Source of the DNA: Brackiella oedipodis DSM 13743
GTDB taxonomy: Bacteria > Pseudomonadota > Gammaproteobacteria > Burkholderiales > Burkholderiaceae_B
Reading direction: 5' to 3'
Length of the DNA: 64,000 nt
Assembly: GCF_000621025.1 (NCBI RefSeq)
Contig: NZ_KK211205.1
Location: 304,393 to 368,392, forward strand
A program made the position numbers and the translations under genes. Below, in pieces: positions 1 through 7,183 of this stretch; position 1 is the first letter of the stretch; the number at the start of each line of letters is the position of its first letter. The notes under the pieces were generated by a model. It worked only from the letters and a program-made list of their open reading frames with translations. It was not told where the DNA came from and did no database searches.

Positions 1-119
1 CATATTTTTCCCTGAAGATGAACGATGGGTGGTTATCAGTGGTTATATGTGTAAATTCTAGACTAAAAATATCTAAATGCAGGATAGGCTATCGCCGTTA
101 ATGTGGGGACACTTTAACA

Positions 120-172
120 TTAACCCTAAATGGGTTAAATTCCAATCTGCGATTGGAAACGCCGCACGCGGC
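120..172. repeat. Three consecutive perfect inverted repeats
   Basis: Seen directly: TTAACCC/GGGTTAA (120-126/132-138, 5-nt loop), TTCCAATC/GATTGGAA (140-147/151-158, 3-nt loop) and GCCGC/GCGGC (161-165/168-172). None is followed by a T-run, so they are not ordinary intrinsic terminators. Clusters of short palindromes are found in transfer origins, element ends and binding-site arrays; which applies here cannot be told from the sequence. Confidence 0.6.
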
Positions 173-222
173 TGAGTGGTGCTAACACACCTGTTCTTTT
201 GCGTCTGACGACTTTTTGAATT

Positions 223-231
223 TGCTAGAAT
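223..231 (+). promoter_or_regulatory. Extended -10 promoter for the toxin-antitoxin pair
   Basis: TGCTAGAAT is an extended -10 element (TGN followed by TAGAAT). It would start transcription near 238, about 25 nt before the ATG at 263. A strong Shine-Dalgarno sequence (AGGGAG, near 249) lies between. No good -35 box is seen at 17 bp, which is tolerable for extended -10 promoters. The same nonamer recurs at 45476, 51713 and 52151 in this window. Confidence 0.5.
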
Positions 232-262
232 TTAAAGACTGGTTATTAAGGGAGCGATAACG

Positions 263-487
263 ATGTGTGAAGACTCTGATGATCAATTATGGCGAGACAT
301 TGAAAAATGGGCTGAAGATAACAATGATGATTTTGCTCAGCCGCTATTAGATGCGGGGATCCCTGTTTGCTATATCGAGGATGATACGCCAGTGGGTTAC
401 GCGATTATGGAGTACCCTGATGGTAAGAAAGAACTAGTCGCTGAAGACGATAATGGCGATTTTGTTGTGGTTAAAACGTATGAGTAA
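263..487 (+). CDS. Small acidic protein, candidate antitoxin to zeta-like kinase
   Basis: This is a 74-residue, strongly acidic protein rich in Asp and Glu, with no family that I recognise. It has a clear Shine-Dalgarno (AGGGAG) and its stop codon overlaps the start of the zeta-like toxin gene by 8 nt. A small acidic protein just upstream of, and translationally coupled to, a toxin is the usual layout of type II toxin-antitoxin pairs. It does not look like classical epsilon. The antitoxin role is inferred from position and charge only. Confidence 0.5.
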   Translation: MCEDSDDQLWRDIEKWAEDNNDDFAQPLLDAGIPVCYIEDDTPVGYAIMEYPDGKKELVAEDDNGDFVVVKTYE

Positions 488-1049
488 GCGATACAAATTG
501 TTGATTGTAGGAGGGCCAAATGGTGCTGGTAAGTCAACATTAGTCAAAAAGCTTAAGTTACGTAGCCGGATGCCACTTGTAAATCCCGATGATATTGCGG
601 TTCAATTGGGTTGCAGTAATATAGCGGCCGGTAAAATCGCTTTAGAAAGACGAGAACATTTACTTAAGAAGAAAACTAGCTTTGCGATCGAGACGACGTT
701 AACAGGGAATATTGAAAAACGTTTAGTCAAACAAGCGAAGTCACTGGGTTATCAAGTGGATCTCATTTATGTTGGTATCAATAGTCCTGCGGTCTCGAAT
801 AGAAGAGTTAAACAGCGCGTGCTATGTAAAGGTCACGATGTGCCTCAAGCGGATGTTTTCAGACGATACCATCGCAGCATGTTTCAATTAGAGGCGTATA
901 TCGCTGATTGCGATCGGGCGTTTATTTTTGATAACTCTGGCAGAAAACATAAATTAATAATTAGTATTAATAGAGGCAAAATTAAAGTCAGAAGAAATCA
1001 ATTGCCTATCTGGAGTGTTAAATATGTCTTGACGGCGGGATTTCTCTAG
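480..1049 (+). CDS. Zeta-toxin-like P-loop kinase
   Basis: The protein has 189 residues if started at the ATG at 480, which overlaps the stop of the upstream gene; a start at 453 would only add a tail without family resemblance. It has a Walker A loop (GGPNGAGKS, residues 11-19), a following NPDDIA motif (residues 35-40) and an ETTL motif, the pattern of zeta toxin/YbbB-like kinases. Zeta toxins phosphorylate UDP-N-acetylglucosamine and so poison peptidoglycan synthesis. Substrate and toxicity here are inferred. With the acidic protein before it, it may act as an addiction module for the element. A non-toxic P-loop kinase remains possible. Confidence 0.75.
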   Translation: MSKRYKLLIVGGPNGAGKSTLVKKLKLRSRMPLVNPDDIAVQLGCSNIAAGKIALERREHLLKKKTSFAIETTLTGNIEKRLVKQAKSLGYQVDLIYVGINSPAVSNRRVKQRVLCKGHDVPQADVFRRYHRSMFQLEAYIADCDRAFIFDNSGRKHKLIISINRGKIKVRRNQLPIWSVKYVLTAGFL

Positions 1050-1064
1050 TTGTTCCGCAGGTGT

Positions 1065-1140
1065 ATGGCTATTTCAATTGAGTTGCTATTAATAATGGTA
1101 GGATATTGCTCAATTAAACAATTTTTATAAGAATAGCCAT
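1065..1140. repeat. Nested inverted repeat framing the endonuclease start
   Basis: ATGGCTATT (1065-1073) is the exact reverse complement of AATAGCCAT (1132-1140), whose last two bases begin the endonuclease start codon. A second pair, AATTGAG/CTCAATT, is nested inside (1076-1082/1109-1115). The repeat encloses the whole promoter and leader region of the restriction gene. It could be an operator pair or a leader-RNA structure hiding the start codon. No clear -35/-10 pair was found within it. Confidence 0.45.
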
Positions 1141-1858
1141 GGCCTTACTTGAATACGTTAGTGATGAAGAGCTTTTTAAGGAGGTTGAGTTCCTCCTAGG
1201 GAAAGCCAAAAAGAAACAAACTGAGGCAGAAAAAACGTTTTATCGAAACGTGATTGATCCCTTCGGCGCGTTGTTTGAATCACATGTGTTTTCAAGTCAT
1301 GATCAATGGCGTAATTTTGAACTGGCTAGGCAGTATCAGAAGACAATCCAAAATCATGTGGGGACGTTTCATCAAAAGTTGCTAGGTCACGTTGGCGGCT
1401 GGCGCGATTGCGGCGTTGGTGGTGTGATAGACCTTATTAATGAAGAAAGAAAAATACTTGCGGAAATTAAAAATAAATATTCAACTGTGACTGGCGGTGA
1501 TTTAGTCCATAAATACCACAACTTAGATAGACTTATTTCGCCAAAAACGAGTTTATATAAAGGCTATACCGCTTTTTTTGTGAACATCATTCCAAAAAAA
1601 CCTCAAAGAATTGATAAACCGTTTACGCCATCGGACAAAGAACGTGGAGACCGGTGTCCAGAGAACGAAAAAATCCGAATTATTGATGGTGCTAGTTTTT
1701 ATCACATAGTCACGGGTAGAGAATACGCACTAAAAGAGTTGCATTCAGTGTTACCTACGGTGATAGAGAACGTTTTGAGGGAACGCTTTGGGATTGCAGA
1801 ATTTACTATTAAAGAAAAAGAAAGTTATATGCGATATTTTTCGCTTGCTTATGGATAA
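1139..1858 (+). CDS. Type II restriction endonuclease, Eco47II/Sau96I-like
   Basis: A 239-residue protein resembling the Eco47II family, whose characterised members cut GGNCC. The N-terminus (SDEELFKEVEF... then NVIDPF) and the segment at 98-113 (D98 followed by E109-I-K111) fit the PD-(D/E)xK catalytic arrangement. It sits directly upstream of, and in the same direction as, a C5-cytosine methyltransferase, with 80 bp between them, as in a type II restriction-modification pair. Family membership is from recalled motif similarity, and the recognition site is therefore inference. No good Shine-Dalgarno precedes the ATG, so translation may be deliberately weak or the message may have a very short leader. 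Confidence 0.75.
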   Translation: MALLEYVSDEELFKEVEFLLGKAKKKQTEAEKTFYRNVIDPFGALFESHVFSSHDQWRNFELARQYQKTIQNHVGTFHQKLLGHVGGWRDCGVGGVIDLINEERKILAEIKNKYSTVTGGDLVHKYHNLDRLISPKTSLYKGYTAFFVNIIPKKPQRIDKPFTPSDKERGDRCPENEKIRIIDGASFYHIVTGREYALKELHSVLPTVIENVLRERFGIAEFTIKEKESYMRYFSLAYG

Positions 1859-1874
1859 TAACCATAAGTAATGT

Positions 1875-1903
1875 TTGACATTGCAAAAACAAATTATTAA
1901 TAT
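1875..1903 (+). promoter_or_regulatory. Sigma-70 promoter of the methyltransferase gene
   Basis: A perfect -35 box TTGACA (1875-1880), a 17-bp spacer and TAATAT (1898-1903). The expected start of transcription (about 1910) lies inside the 27-bp palindrome that follows. The methyltransferase therefore has its own strong promoter, independent of the endonuclease gene, allowing methylation to be made first after transfer to a new host. Confidence 0.75.
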
Positions 1904-1905
1904 AG

Positions 1906-1932
1906 TAACCATGTATAACGTTTACATGGTTA
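1906..1932 (+). promoter_or_regulatory. 27-bp palindromic operator in the methyltransferase leader
   Basis: Arms TAACCATGTA (1906-1915) and TACATGGTTA (1923-1932) are perfect reverse complements around TAACGTT. The palindrome begins 2 bp after the -10 box, spans the predicted transcription start and ends 6 bp before the ATG at 1939. It is the natural binding site for the helix-turn-helix at the N-terminus of the encoded methyltransferase (autorepression). It would also fold as a hairpin in the short leader, where no clear Shine-Dalgarno is visible. Confidence 0.65.
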
Positions 1933-1938
1933 TCATTG

Positions 1939-3261
1939 ATGAAAGACCAATTATCTTTAGCTGAAGTCGCCGATATTTTAGGAATGTCCAAAGGGACACT
2001 GCGCCGTTGGGACAACGACGGTAAATTTATTTCACATAGGAATAAATCTAATAATTATCGCTATTATAAAAAAGAACAACTCAAGCAATTTGAACAAGCC
2101 CAATTTCTATTTGAAGACTCATGGGTTGAAGGCGATTATGTCCATAGTAAAAAATATACTGTCCTAGAACTATTCGCTGGGGCGGGGGGTATGGCACTTG
2201 GCCTTGAAAAAGCAGGGCTAGACGCCGTCATGCTAAACGAAATTGATCATCACGCGTGCAACACTTTGAGAAGAAATAGGCCCCAATGGAATGTCGTGGA
2301 AAATGATATTTCAAAAGTAGACTTTTCTGAGTATAAAGATGCCGTTGATGTGTTAGCCGGTGGTTTTCCTTGTCAGGCGTTTTCGTATGCTGGAAAGAAA
2401 TTAGGTTTTGAAGACACTAGAGGCACGTTATTTTTTGAATTTGCAAGAGCGGTCAAGGAGATCAATCCGCGGGTGATTTTGGCTGAAAATGTCCGGGGGC
2501 TTTTAAACCATGATAATGGTAGAACTCTAGAGACGATCAGAAATGTCATCAAAGATCTTGGCTATCATTTATATGAACCAAAAGTATTAAAAGCCATGTT
2601 TTATAAAGTGCCGCAGAAAAGGGAGAGATTGATTCTTATTGCGGTAAGGAATGATATTTCAGAAGGTATTGATTTTAAATGGCCAGCCACTTATCACAGG
2701 GTGCTCACCTTAAAAGATGCTTTAAAAAAAGGCGAACTTTATGATTGCGATGTGCCGTCGTCTGAAGGACAAGAATATCCAAAGAGAAAAAAAGAAATTT
2801 TAAGTATGGTTCCTGCCGGGGGATATTGGCGTGATTTGCCAGTAGATATTCAAAAAGAATATATGCTTAAAAGCTATTATTTGGGAGGTGGAAAAACAGG
2901 AATGGCGCGGCGGTTATCTTGGGATGAACCCAGTTTAACGCTCACTTGTGCACCTGCACAAAAACAGACAGAACGGTGTCATCCTGAAGAGACGAGGCCT
3001 TTGACTGTTAGGGAATATGCAAGAATTCAAACCTTTCCTGATGAATGGGTCTTTGAAGGGTCTACAACGGCGCAATATAAGCAAATCGGTAACGCTGTAC
3101 CTGTGAATTTAGCTCAGGCGATAGGTTGTTCTGTGATTCAATTGCTTGAACATCTCGATGACCTTGAAGATTTGTGTCTGGCCGAACAACGGTTATCCGA
3201 TGTTCGTTGTGGTAAGTCAGACACTGTGTGTATTGACGAATTGATAAGACAAACGGGCTGA
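1939..3261 (+). CDS. C5-cytosine DNA methyltransferase with N-terminal MerR-like HTH
   Basis: Modification partner of the upstream endonuclease. Residues about 6-45 form a MerR/excisionase-type helix-turn-helix (LSLAEVADILGMSKGTLRRW). The C5-methyltransferase motifs follow in order: motif I (LELFAGAGGMALGLE, about 77-90), motif IV with the catalytic Cys in GGFPCQAFS (PCQ at 144-146), motif VI ENVRGL, motif VIII VPQKRERL, motif IX RPLTVREYARIQTFP and motif X QIGNAVP. The start is the ATG at 1939; the TTG at 1936 is weaker. With the Eco47II-like partner the predicted target is GGNCC. The HTH and the adjoining palindrome suggest that the enzyme represses its own promoter, as known for other C5 enzymes with N-terminal HTH domains. 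Confidence 0.9.
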   Translation: MKDQLSLAEVADILGMSKGTLRRWDNDGKFISHRNKSNNYRYYKKEQLKQFEQAQFLFEDSWVEGDYVHSKKYTVLELFAGAGGMALGLEKAGLDAVMLNEIDHHACNTLRRNRPQWNVVENDISKVDFSEYKDAVDVLAGGFPCQAFSYAGKKLGFEDTRGTLFFEFARAVKEINPRVILAENVRGLLNHDNGRTLETIRNVIKDLGYHLYEPKVLKAMFYKVPQKRERLILIAVRNDISEGIDFKWPATYHRVLTLKDALKKGELYDCDVPSSEGQEYPKRKKEILSMVPAGGYWRDLPVDIQKEYMLKSYYLGGGKTGMARRLSWDEPSLTLTCAPAQKQTERCHPEETRPLTVREYARIQTFPDEWVFEGSTTAQYKQIGNAVPVNLAQAIGCSVIQLLEHLDDLEDLCLAEQRLSDVRCGKSDTVCIDELIRQTG

Positions 3262-3275
3262 AATCACAGCCAAAC

Positions 3276-3317
3276 AAAAAGCCCCTAGAACGCTTTTATA
3301 CGCTCTAGGGGCTTTTT
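3276..3317. terminator. Bidirectional terminator between methyltransferase and topB
   Basis: The stem AAAAAGCCCCTAGA / TCTAGGGGCTTTTT (3276-3289/3304-3317) has an A-run on one side and a T-run on the other. It can end both the rightward methyltransferase transcript and the leftward topB transcript. Confidence 0.9.
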
Positions 3318-3344
3318 ATTGAACTTATAAAAATTAAACTGTCA

Positions 3345-5378
3345 TTAATCGAATTTAAATTGTAAGTTTTTGGCTTCTTTGTCGAGCACTAGGATGGCGC
3401 TAAAGGGTTTGCCTGCTTTTGATTTAAAGGTGGTGATTTTAGGCGATTTTCCCTTTTCAATAATGGCTTTAACCTCCTTGTCGGTGAGTTGATGATGGGC
3501 GATTTCCTTGTTAATTTTAAAACCACAGTCACACATAAAACTAAATTTACGATTGACCATGTCTTGTTGGGCGCAAACAGGACATTTTCCTAGCGTCGCT
3601 GTCTTTTGTGGCACTTGACGGGGCTTGGCTTGAATTAATCTTATAAGATCAAAGACGTATTGCTCGATTTCACGCATGTAGTCAGCGCGCGATTTTTCGC
3701 CTTTTTCAACACGGCTTAATTCGTATTCTAAATGACCTGTCATTTCAGGCGAGATAAAGTCTGGTGCCGCCCCTTGCAGATAGTCGATTAGTGCAATGCC
3801 GCGTTCGGTGGGGATGAGCGCTTTTTTTTGTAGCGTCATATACGCCTGTGGATGTTTGCCTTTATCTTTGAGCTTTTCAATGATCGCCGCGCGCGTGGCG
3901 GGCGTGCCTAAACCCTTGCCTTTGAGTTGCTCAGCGAGTTCTTCATTTTCAATGTCTTTACCGGCATTTTCCATCGCTTTAAGGAGCGTTGCCTCGGTAT
4001 AAAGAGCGGGTGGCTTTGACTGACCTTTAGACAGACTAAGAGCTTCTAGGCTTGGCTGAGGATTATCTAAGGGTGCTAATGAATTGGTTTTTTTCTCACT
4101 ATCTTCCTTATCGTCTTCTTCGTCGACACCATTGTAGACTTGCAACCAGCCCGGTTGCTCGAGCGTTTTGCCCGTTGACTTAAACAGATACTCAGCACTG
4201 ATTTGCGTCCATCTTGTGGTTTTAACATAGTGCGCTTCTGGATAAAAGGCGGCAATAAAGCGCAGACTGATCGCTTCATAAATGTTTTTTTCTTCAGAAG
4301 TGAGATCCTTGGGCGGCTCTGCCGTGGGGATGATGGCAAAGTGATCGGTGATTTTTTTATCATTAAAGACGCGTTTGTTACTGACACTAACCAGATTTAG
4401 CTCGATGTCTTTGGCTGATGGATAATTCGCGCTGAGGGATTCGAGTGTGGTTTTTACTTTTTCCACGTAGTCCGTGGGCAGCGCGGTGGCGTCAGTGCGC
4501 GGGTAGGTGACGGCGCGATGTTTTTCATAAAGGGCTTGGGTCAGTTGCAGGGTTTTGGCCGCGCTGTAACCAAATTTTTTATTAGCGTACTGTTGCAAGG
4601 CTGTTAGCGAAAATAAAGGGCGTGGATATTTTTTTTCTAATTCGATCGCATCCATGGCGGTTTCAACAGTGCGCGGGATTTGATCTAGGACGGCTTGCGC
4701 TTGATGCTGCGAGTTAAATTTTCTTTCTTTGCGATCTTCGCTTGAAGTCACTAACTTGCCTTCATATAGGCCGTGTGAGGTTTTAAATTGCCCAACAATT
4801 TCCCAGAACGGCACAGATGTAAAGTTTTTATTGTCTTGATAGCGGCGCACGACCATCGCTAAGGTCGGGGTCATCACGCGGCCGATGGCGCTTTTTACAG
4901 CGCGCGAACCATTAATTCCAAAGAGCCAGTCAGCTTCGGTGCGGCTTCTAGCGGCATCGCTTAAATTATCGTAGGCGCTGGCGTCTTTTAATTGGTTAAA
5001 CGCGTCTTTAATGGCATCAGGGGTCATGGACTGTAACCAAAGGCGTTTTGTGGGTTTAGTGCATTGGGCTTTTTCGTAGACCAAGCGGAAAATTAATTCA
5101 CCTTCACGCCCGGCATCGCACGCGTTGATGATCAGATCAATGTCTTTACGATTGAACAGGGCTTTTAATTTTTTAAATTGCTCTTTGGTGCGTTCAAGAA
5201 CGGTTAGCTCAAAGGCTTTAGGGATGATGGGCAGCGTTTGATTTGGTTCAGTTGGGTAACTGACTTGTACTAAGTGACCAATGCAGTTGTCAAAAAGAAG
5301 CTCGGGATGGTCTTTAGAAAGGACTTTTGCTAAGTCTCTAGCAACACTGGGTTTTTCGGCGATGATTAATGTGCTCAT
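3345..5378 (-). CDS. topB: DNA topoisomerase III (element-borne TopB)
   Basis: A 677-residue type IA topoisomerase that relaxes and decatenates DNA by single-strand passage. Seen: the N-terminal TOPRIM domain (AEKPSVARDLA; DAGREGELIFR), the TPTLAMVV segment, the active-site tyrosine in YPRTDATALP, and a C-terminal Cys-rich region (CPVCAQQ...CDCG) for one zinc site. TopB genes are common in ICE transfer regions, where the enzyme is thought to help resolve transferred or replicating DNA. It is the last gene of the minus-strand transfer region, after the relaxase, with a terminator hairpin (5409-5436) before it. Confidence 0.92.
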   Translation of the reverse strand: MSTLIIAEKPSVARDLAKVLSKDHPELLFDNCIGHLVQVSYPTEPNQTLPIIPKAFELTVLERTKEQFKKLKALFNRKDIDLIINACDAGREGELIFRLVYEKAQCTKPTKRLWLQSMTPDAIKDAFNQLKDASAYDNLSDAARSRTEADWLFGINGSRAVKSAIGRVMTPTLAMVVRRYQDNKNFTSVPFWEIVGQFKTSHGLYEGKLVTSSEDRKERKFNSQHQAQAVLDQIPRTVETAMDAIELEKKYPRPLFSLTALQQYANKKFGYSAAKTLQLTQALYEKHRAVTYPRTDATALPTDYVEKVKTTLESLSANYPSAKDIELNLVSVSNKRVFNDKKITDHFAIIPTAEPPKDLTSEEKNIYEAISLRFIAAFYPEAHYVKTTRWTQISAEYLFKSTGKTLEQPGWLQVYNGVDEEDDKEDSEKKTNSLAPLDNPQPSLEALSLSKGQSKPPALYTEATLLKAMENAGKDIENEELAEQLKGKGLGTPATRAAIIEKLKDKGKHPQAYMTLQKKALIPTERGIALIDYLQGAAPDFISPEMTGHLEYELSRVEKGEKSRADYMREIEQYVFDLIRLIQAKPRQVPQKTATLGKCPVCAQQDMVNRKFSFMCDCGFKINKEIAHHQLTDKEVKAIIEKGKSPKITTFKSKAGKPFSAILVLDKEAKNLQFKFD

Positions 5379-5408
5379 AGGAATGCTCTTTGGGTTGGTG
5401 GTTTAAAT

Positions 5409-5436
5409 AAAAAAAACCGCCTAGCACGCTAGGCGG
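5409..5436 (-). terminator. Terminator-like hairpin before topB
   Basis: Stem CCGCCTAGC/GCTAGGCGG (5417-5425/5428-5436) with a 2-nt loop, followed on the minus strand by eight T. It lies between the relaxase stop and the topB start, 30 nt before the ATG. It is the most distant of the six such hairpins in this element. Confidence 0.85.
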
Positions 5437-5459
5437 GATTGGGTTTTGTTGGCGTTAAT

Positions 5460-6527
5460 CTATAACGTGCGCTCTTCTTGTCTTGGCTCTCTTTGGCGCG
5501 TTTGTTTATCAAACTGCGCTTGGGCTTGAGTGATAGGTGGTTTGTTTTTCATTTCTTTGGCCATTTTGCTGAGGATTCGGGCTTCAGTTTTCATATTTTC
5601 TTGATACAACAGACGCGCTAAGGTTTTGTATTCAGAGACCACAAAATTGCGACTTTGCAGTTGCTCTTTTAAAAACGGATGAACCGGGCGCTTATTGTTT
5701 TTTAAGGCGTCTTTTAAATTTTCAAAGCGCGCTTTTTCAATATACGAATGGCTTTGGCGATTTTTTAAGTGCCAAAGTTCGGATTTTTCGCTCTTTGTAA
5801 ACTGCGCACGATGCACGCGCTTGGTTGCGGCGCATTCGACGCCTTGATCGCGCATTTTCTCGGCAAATAGTAAACGCCATTGATACAGATCGTTCTTGCG
5901 TGGATTTAAGCGTTCACCACGCTCGTTTTGCATCGTAACGGCAATATGCACGTGTGGATGATCGGTGTCGGTGTGAAGCGCAAAGACGTATTCGTGCCCT
6001 TTAAATAAGGTTTGAGCAAAGTCTCGGGCGGCGTCTCGAACTTTTTCAGGATCCACTTGCGCGGGCATAGACAGAACTAGGTTTAACGCTTCGCGTTTGG
6101 TCGATTGCGTGTGAATCATGCCCGCTTTGGTCCAATTGCTAGCGATCGCTTTAACCTCTTTGCCGCTAATTTTTAAGCCATGGTTATCCTCGAGCTCGAT
6201 TTTGCCATTGCGACTAATGTAGTCAATGTGTGAGGCAACGCCTTTTACCCCTTTACTGTTGGCCGATTTGCGGCGGCCAATTTTTACCATGACTTCGGGG
6301 CTTTTTTTAGCCGCTGAAACGATATTTACCAGGGCGGTATTCTTTTTTAAAGGCGGGTTAGGACGAGTGAGAATCGTGCCCTGAGTGCGGTTCGGTGCGC
6401 TGGAGGCGTTGGCCGATGTGCTTGTGCGACCGGTGCGCTTAGACAAGACCGCGCGGCCATGTTTGGGTTTTATGCGACGCTCTTTACCGAGTAAGAAATC
6501 TTCGGCGCGTTTAGTAGCCATAGACAT
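5460..6527 (-). CDS. MOBP-like relaxase (MobA/VirD2 family)
   Basis: A 355-residue DNA-nicking protein that would cut and covalently hold the transfer-origin strand. The histidine triad motif HTDTDHPHVHIAV is clear, and a tyrosine in the upstream HIDYISR segment is the likely nucleophile. The N-terminal 100 residues are basic and low in complexity, and the C-terminus ends in a charged tail. It follows mobC by 15 bp. It is short for a relaxase and carries no helicase or primase domain. The subfamily is inferred from the histidine motif. Confidence 0.87.
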   Translation of the reverse strand: MSMATKRAEDFLLGKERRIKPKHGRAVLSKRTGRTSTSANASSAPNRTQGTILTRPNPPLKKNTALVNIVSAAKKSPEVMVKIGRRKSANSKGVKGVASHIDYISRNGKIELEDNHGLKISGKEVKAIASNWTKAGMIHTQSTKREALNLVLSMPAQVDPEKVRDAARDFAQTLFKGHEYVFALHTDTDHPHVHIAVTMQNERGERLNPRKNDLYQWRLLFAEKMRDQGVECAATKRVHRAQFTKSEKSELWHLKNRQSHSYIEKARFENLKDALKNNKRPVHPFLKEQLQSRNFVVSEYKTLARLLYQENMKTEARILSKMAKEMKNKPPITQAQAQFDKQTRQREPRQEERTL

Positions 6528-6542
6528 AAATTTTCTCTATTT

Positions 6543-7043
6543 TTAAAGACGATCGTAATTTTGATCTATTAAAGTGTGCACTTCATTGAGGTGTTGATCG
6601 ATGTGCTGGTTAAGTGTTTTAATTTGCGTCGTAGTGAGTGACGACGATTGCCCTTGGTTTAAAGCTTTGGCAATTTGATTGAGGTTATGGCCGATTTTAA
6701 ATAACTGATAATTCGACTCTCGAAGGGTGGCGACTTCTTTTCTGGTGAGGATCGTGTTGCTGGCGGCATACCTAGTGAGAACAAACGTAATAAATTGATT
6801 GACCGTCATATCGCTTTGCTGAGCGTCTTGGGTGAGTTTTTTTAAAAGTTCTTGGCTAATACGCACTTCCACGCGCGCGGTTTGACGTTTAGGTGCGGTG
6901 ATGGGGGTTTTTTCGTGCTCTGGAGCTATCTGGGCGATTAAAAGTTGCTTGGTAAAGTTCGAGAGGCTCGTTTTGCCTGTCTTTTCCAGGGCGAGTTTTT
7001 TTAATTTCTCTTTGGTTTGCGCACTTAATCCGTAGACTTTCAT
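6543..7043 (-). CDS. mobC: MobC-like relaxosome accessory protein
   Basis: A 166-residue protein with a ribbon-helix-helix-like segment in the middle (ARVEVRISQELLKKLTQDA) and the MobC signature NLNQIAKALNQ near residue 130. MobC proteins bind near oriT and open the strands for the relaxase, encoded immediately downstream. A terminator-like hairpin ends 14 nt before its start codon. The transfer origin is probably close by, but I could not identify a nic site. Confidence 0.8.
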   Translation of the reverse strand: MKVYGLSAQTKEKLKKLALEKTGKTSLSNFTKQLLIAQIAPEHEKTPITAPKRQTARVEVRISQELLKKLTQDAQQSDMTVNQFITFVLTRYAASNTILTRKEVATLRESNYQLFKIGHNLNQIAKALNQGQSSSLTTTQIKTLNQHIDQHLNEVHTLIDQNYDRL

Positions 7044-7057
7044 TGTTTTTTCCCAAT

Positions 7058-7086
7058 AAAAAACCCCTTGTGGTGAACAAGGGGTT
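7058..7086 (-). terminator. Terminator-like hairpin abutting mobC
   Basis: Stem AACCCCTTG/CAAGGGGTT (7062-7070/7078-7086) with a T-run on the minus strand ending at 7058. Exactly 14 nt, containing TTGGGA, separate the last T from the mobC ATG. There is no room for a promoter after the hairpin. Confidence 0.85.
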
Positions 7087-7111
7087 GCGTGATTAGATTA
7101 AAAAGTAGTTG

Positions 7112-7183
7112 TTAGTGAAGTTCAACGCTCATTTTTTGTGCTTTTAAAATTTTAGCGGCCTCTGTATCTGCAATTATTTTCAT
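7112..7183 (-). CDS. Possible 23-residue peptide coupled to the upstream gene
   Basis: The frame starts with an ATG that shares the ATGA with the stop codon of the 195-residue gene upstream and encodes MKIIADTEAAKILKAQKMSV plus three residues (ELH). ATGA overlaps favour coupled translation. No family is recognisable in so short a peptide. It may be a real micro-gene, a leader, or chance. Confidence 0.3.
   Translation of the reverse strand: MKIIADTEAAKILKAQKMSVELH

Larger units (their letters stand above)
1..262. other. AT-rich non-coding left edge of the element
   Basis: No convincing reading frame is visible before the start at 263. The stretch holds three back-to-back inverted repeats (120-172) and a probable promoter (223-231), listed separately. 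The window opens inside the mobile element: I found no copy of the tRNA-Asp 3' end here that could serve as the far attachment site. Confidence 0.6.

Noticed and set aside
1-3300. Second copy of the tRNA-Asp 3' end (far attachment site)
   Set aside because: I looked for the 3' tRNA-Asp sequence in the left part and found no match; the other end of the element is presumably outside the window.
4076-4387. 103-residue minus-strand frame inside topB
   Set aside because: It lies wholly within the well-supported topB frame, is out of phase, and has no ribosome site or family resemblance.
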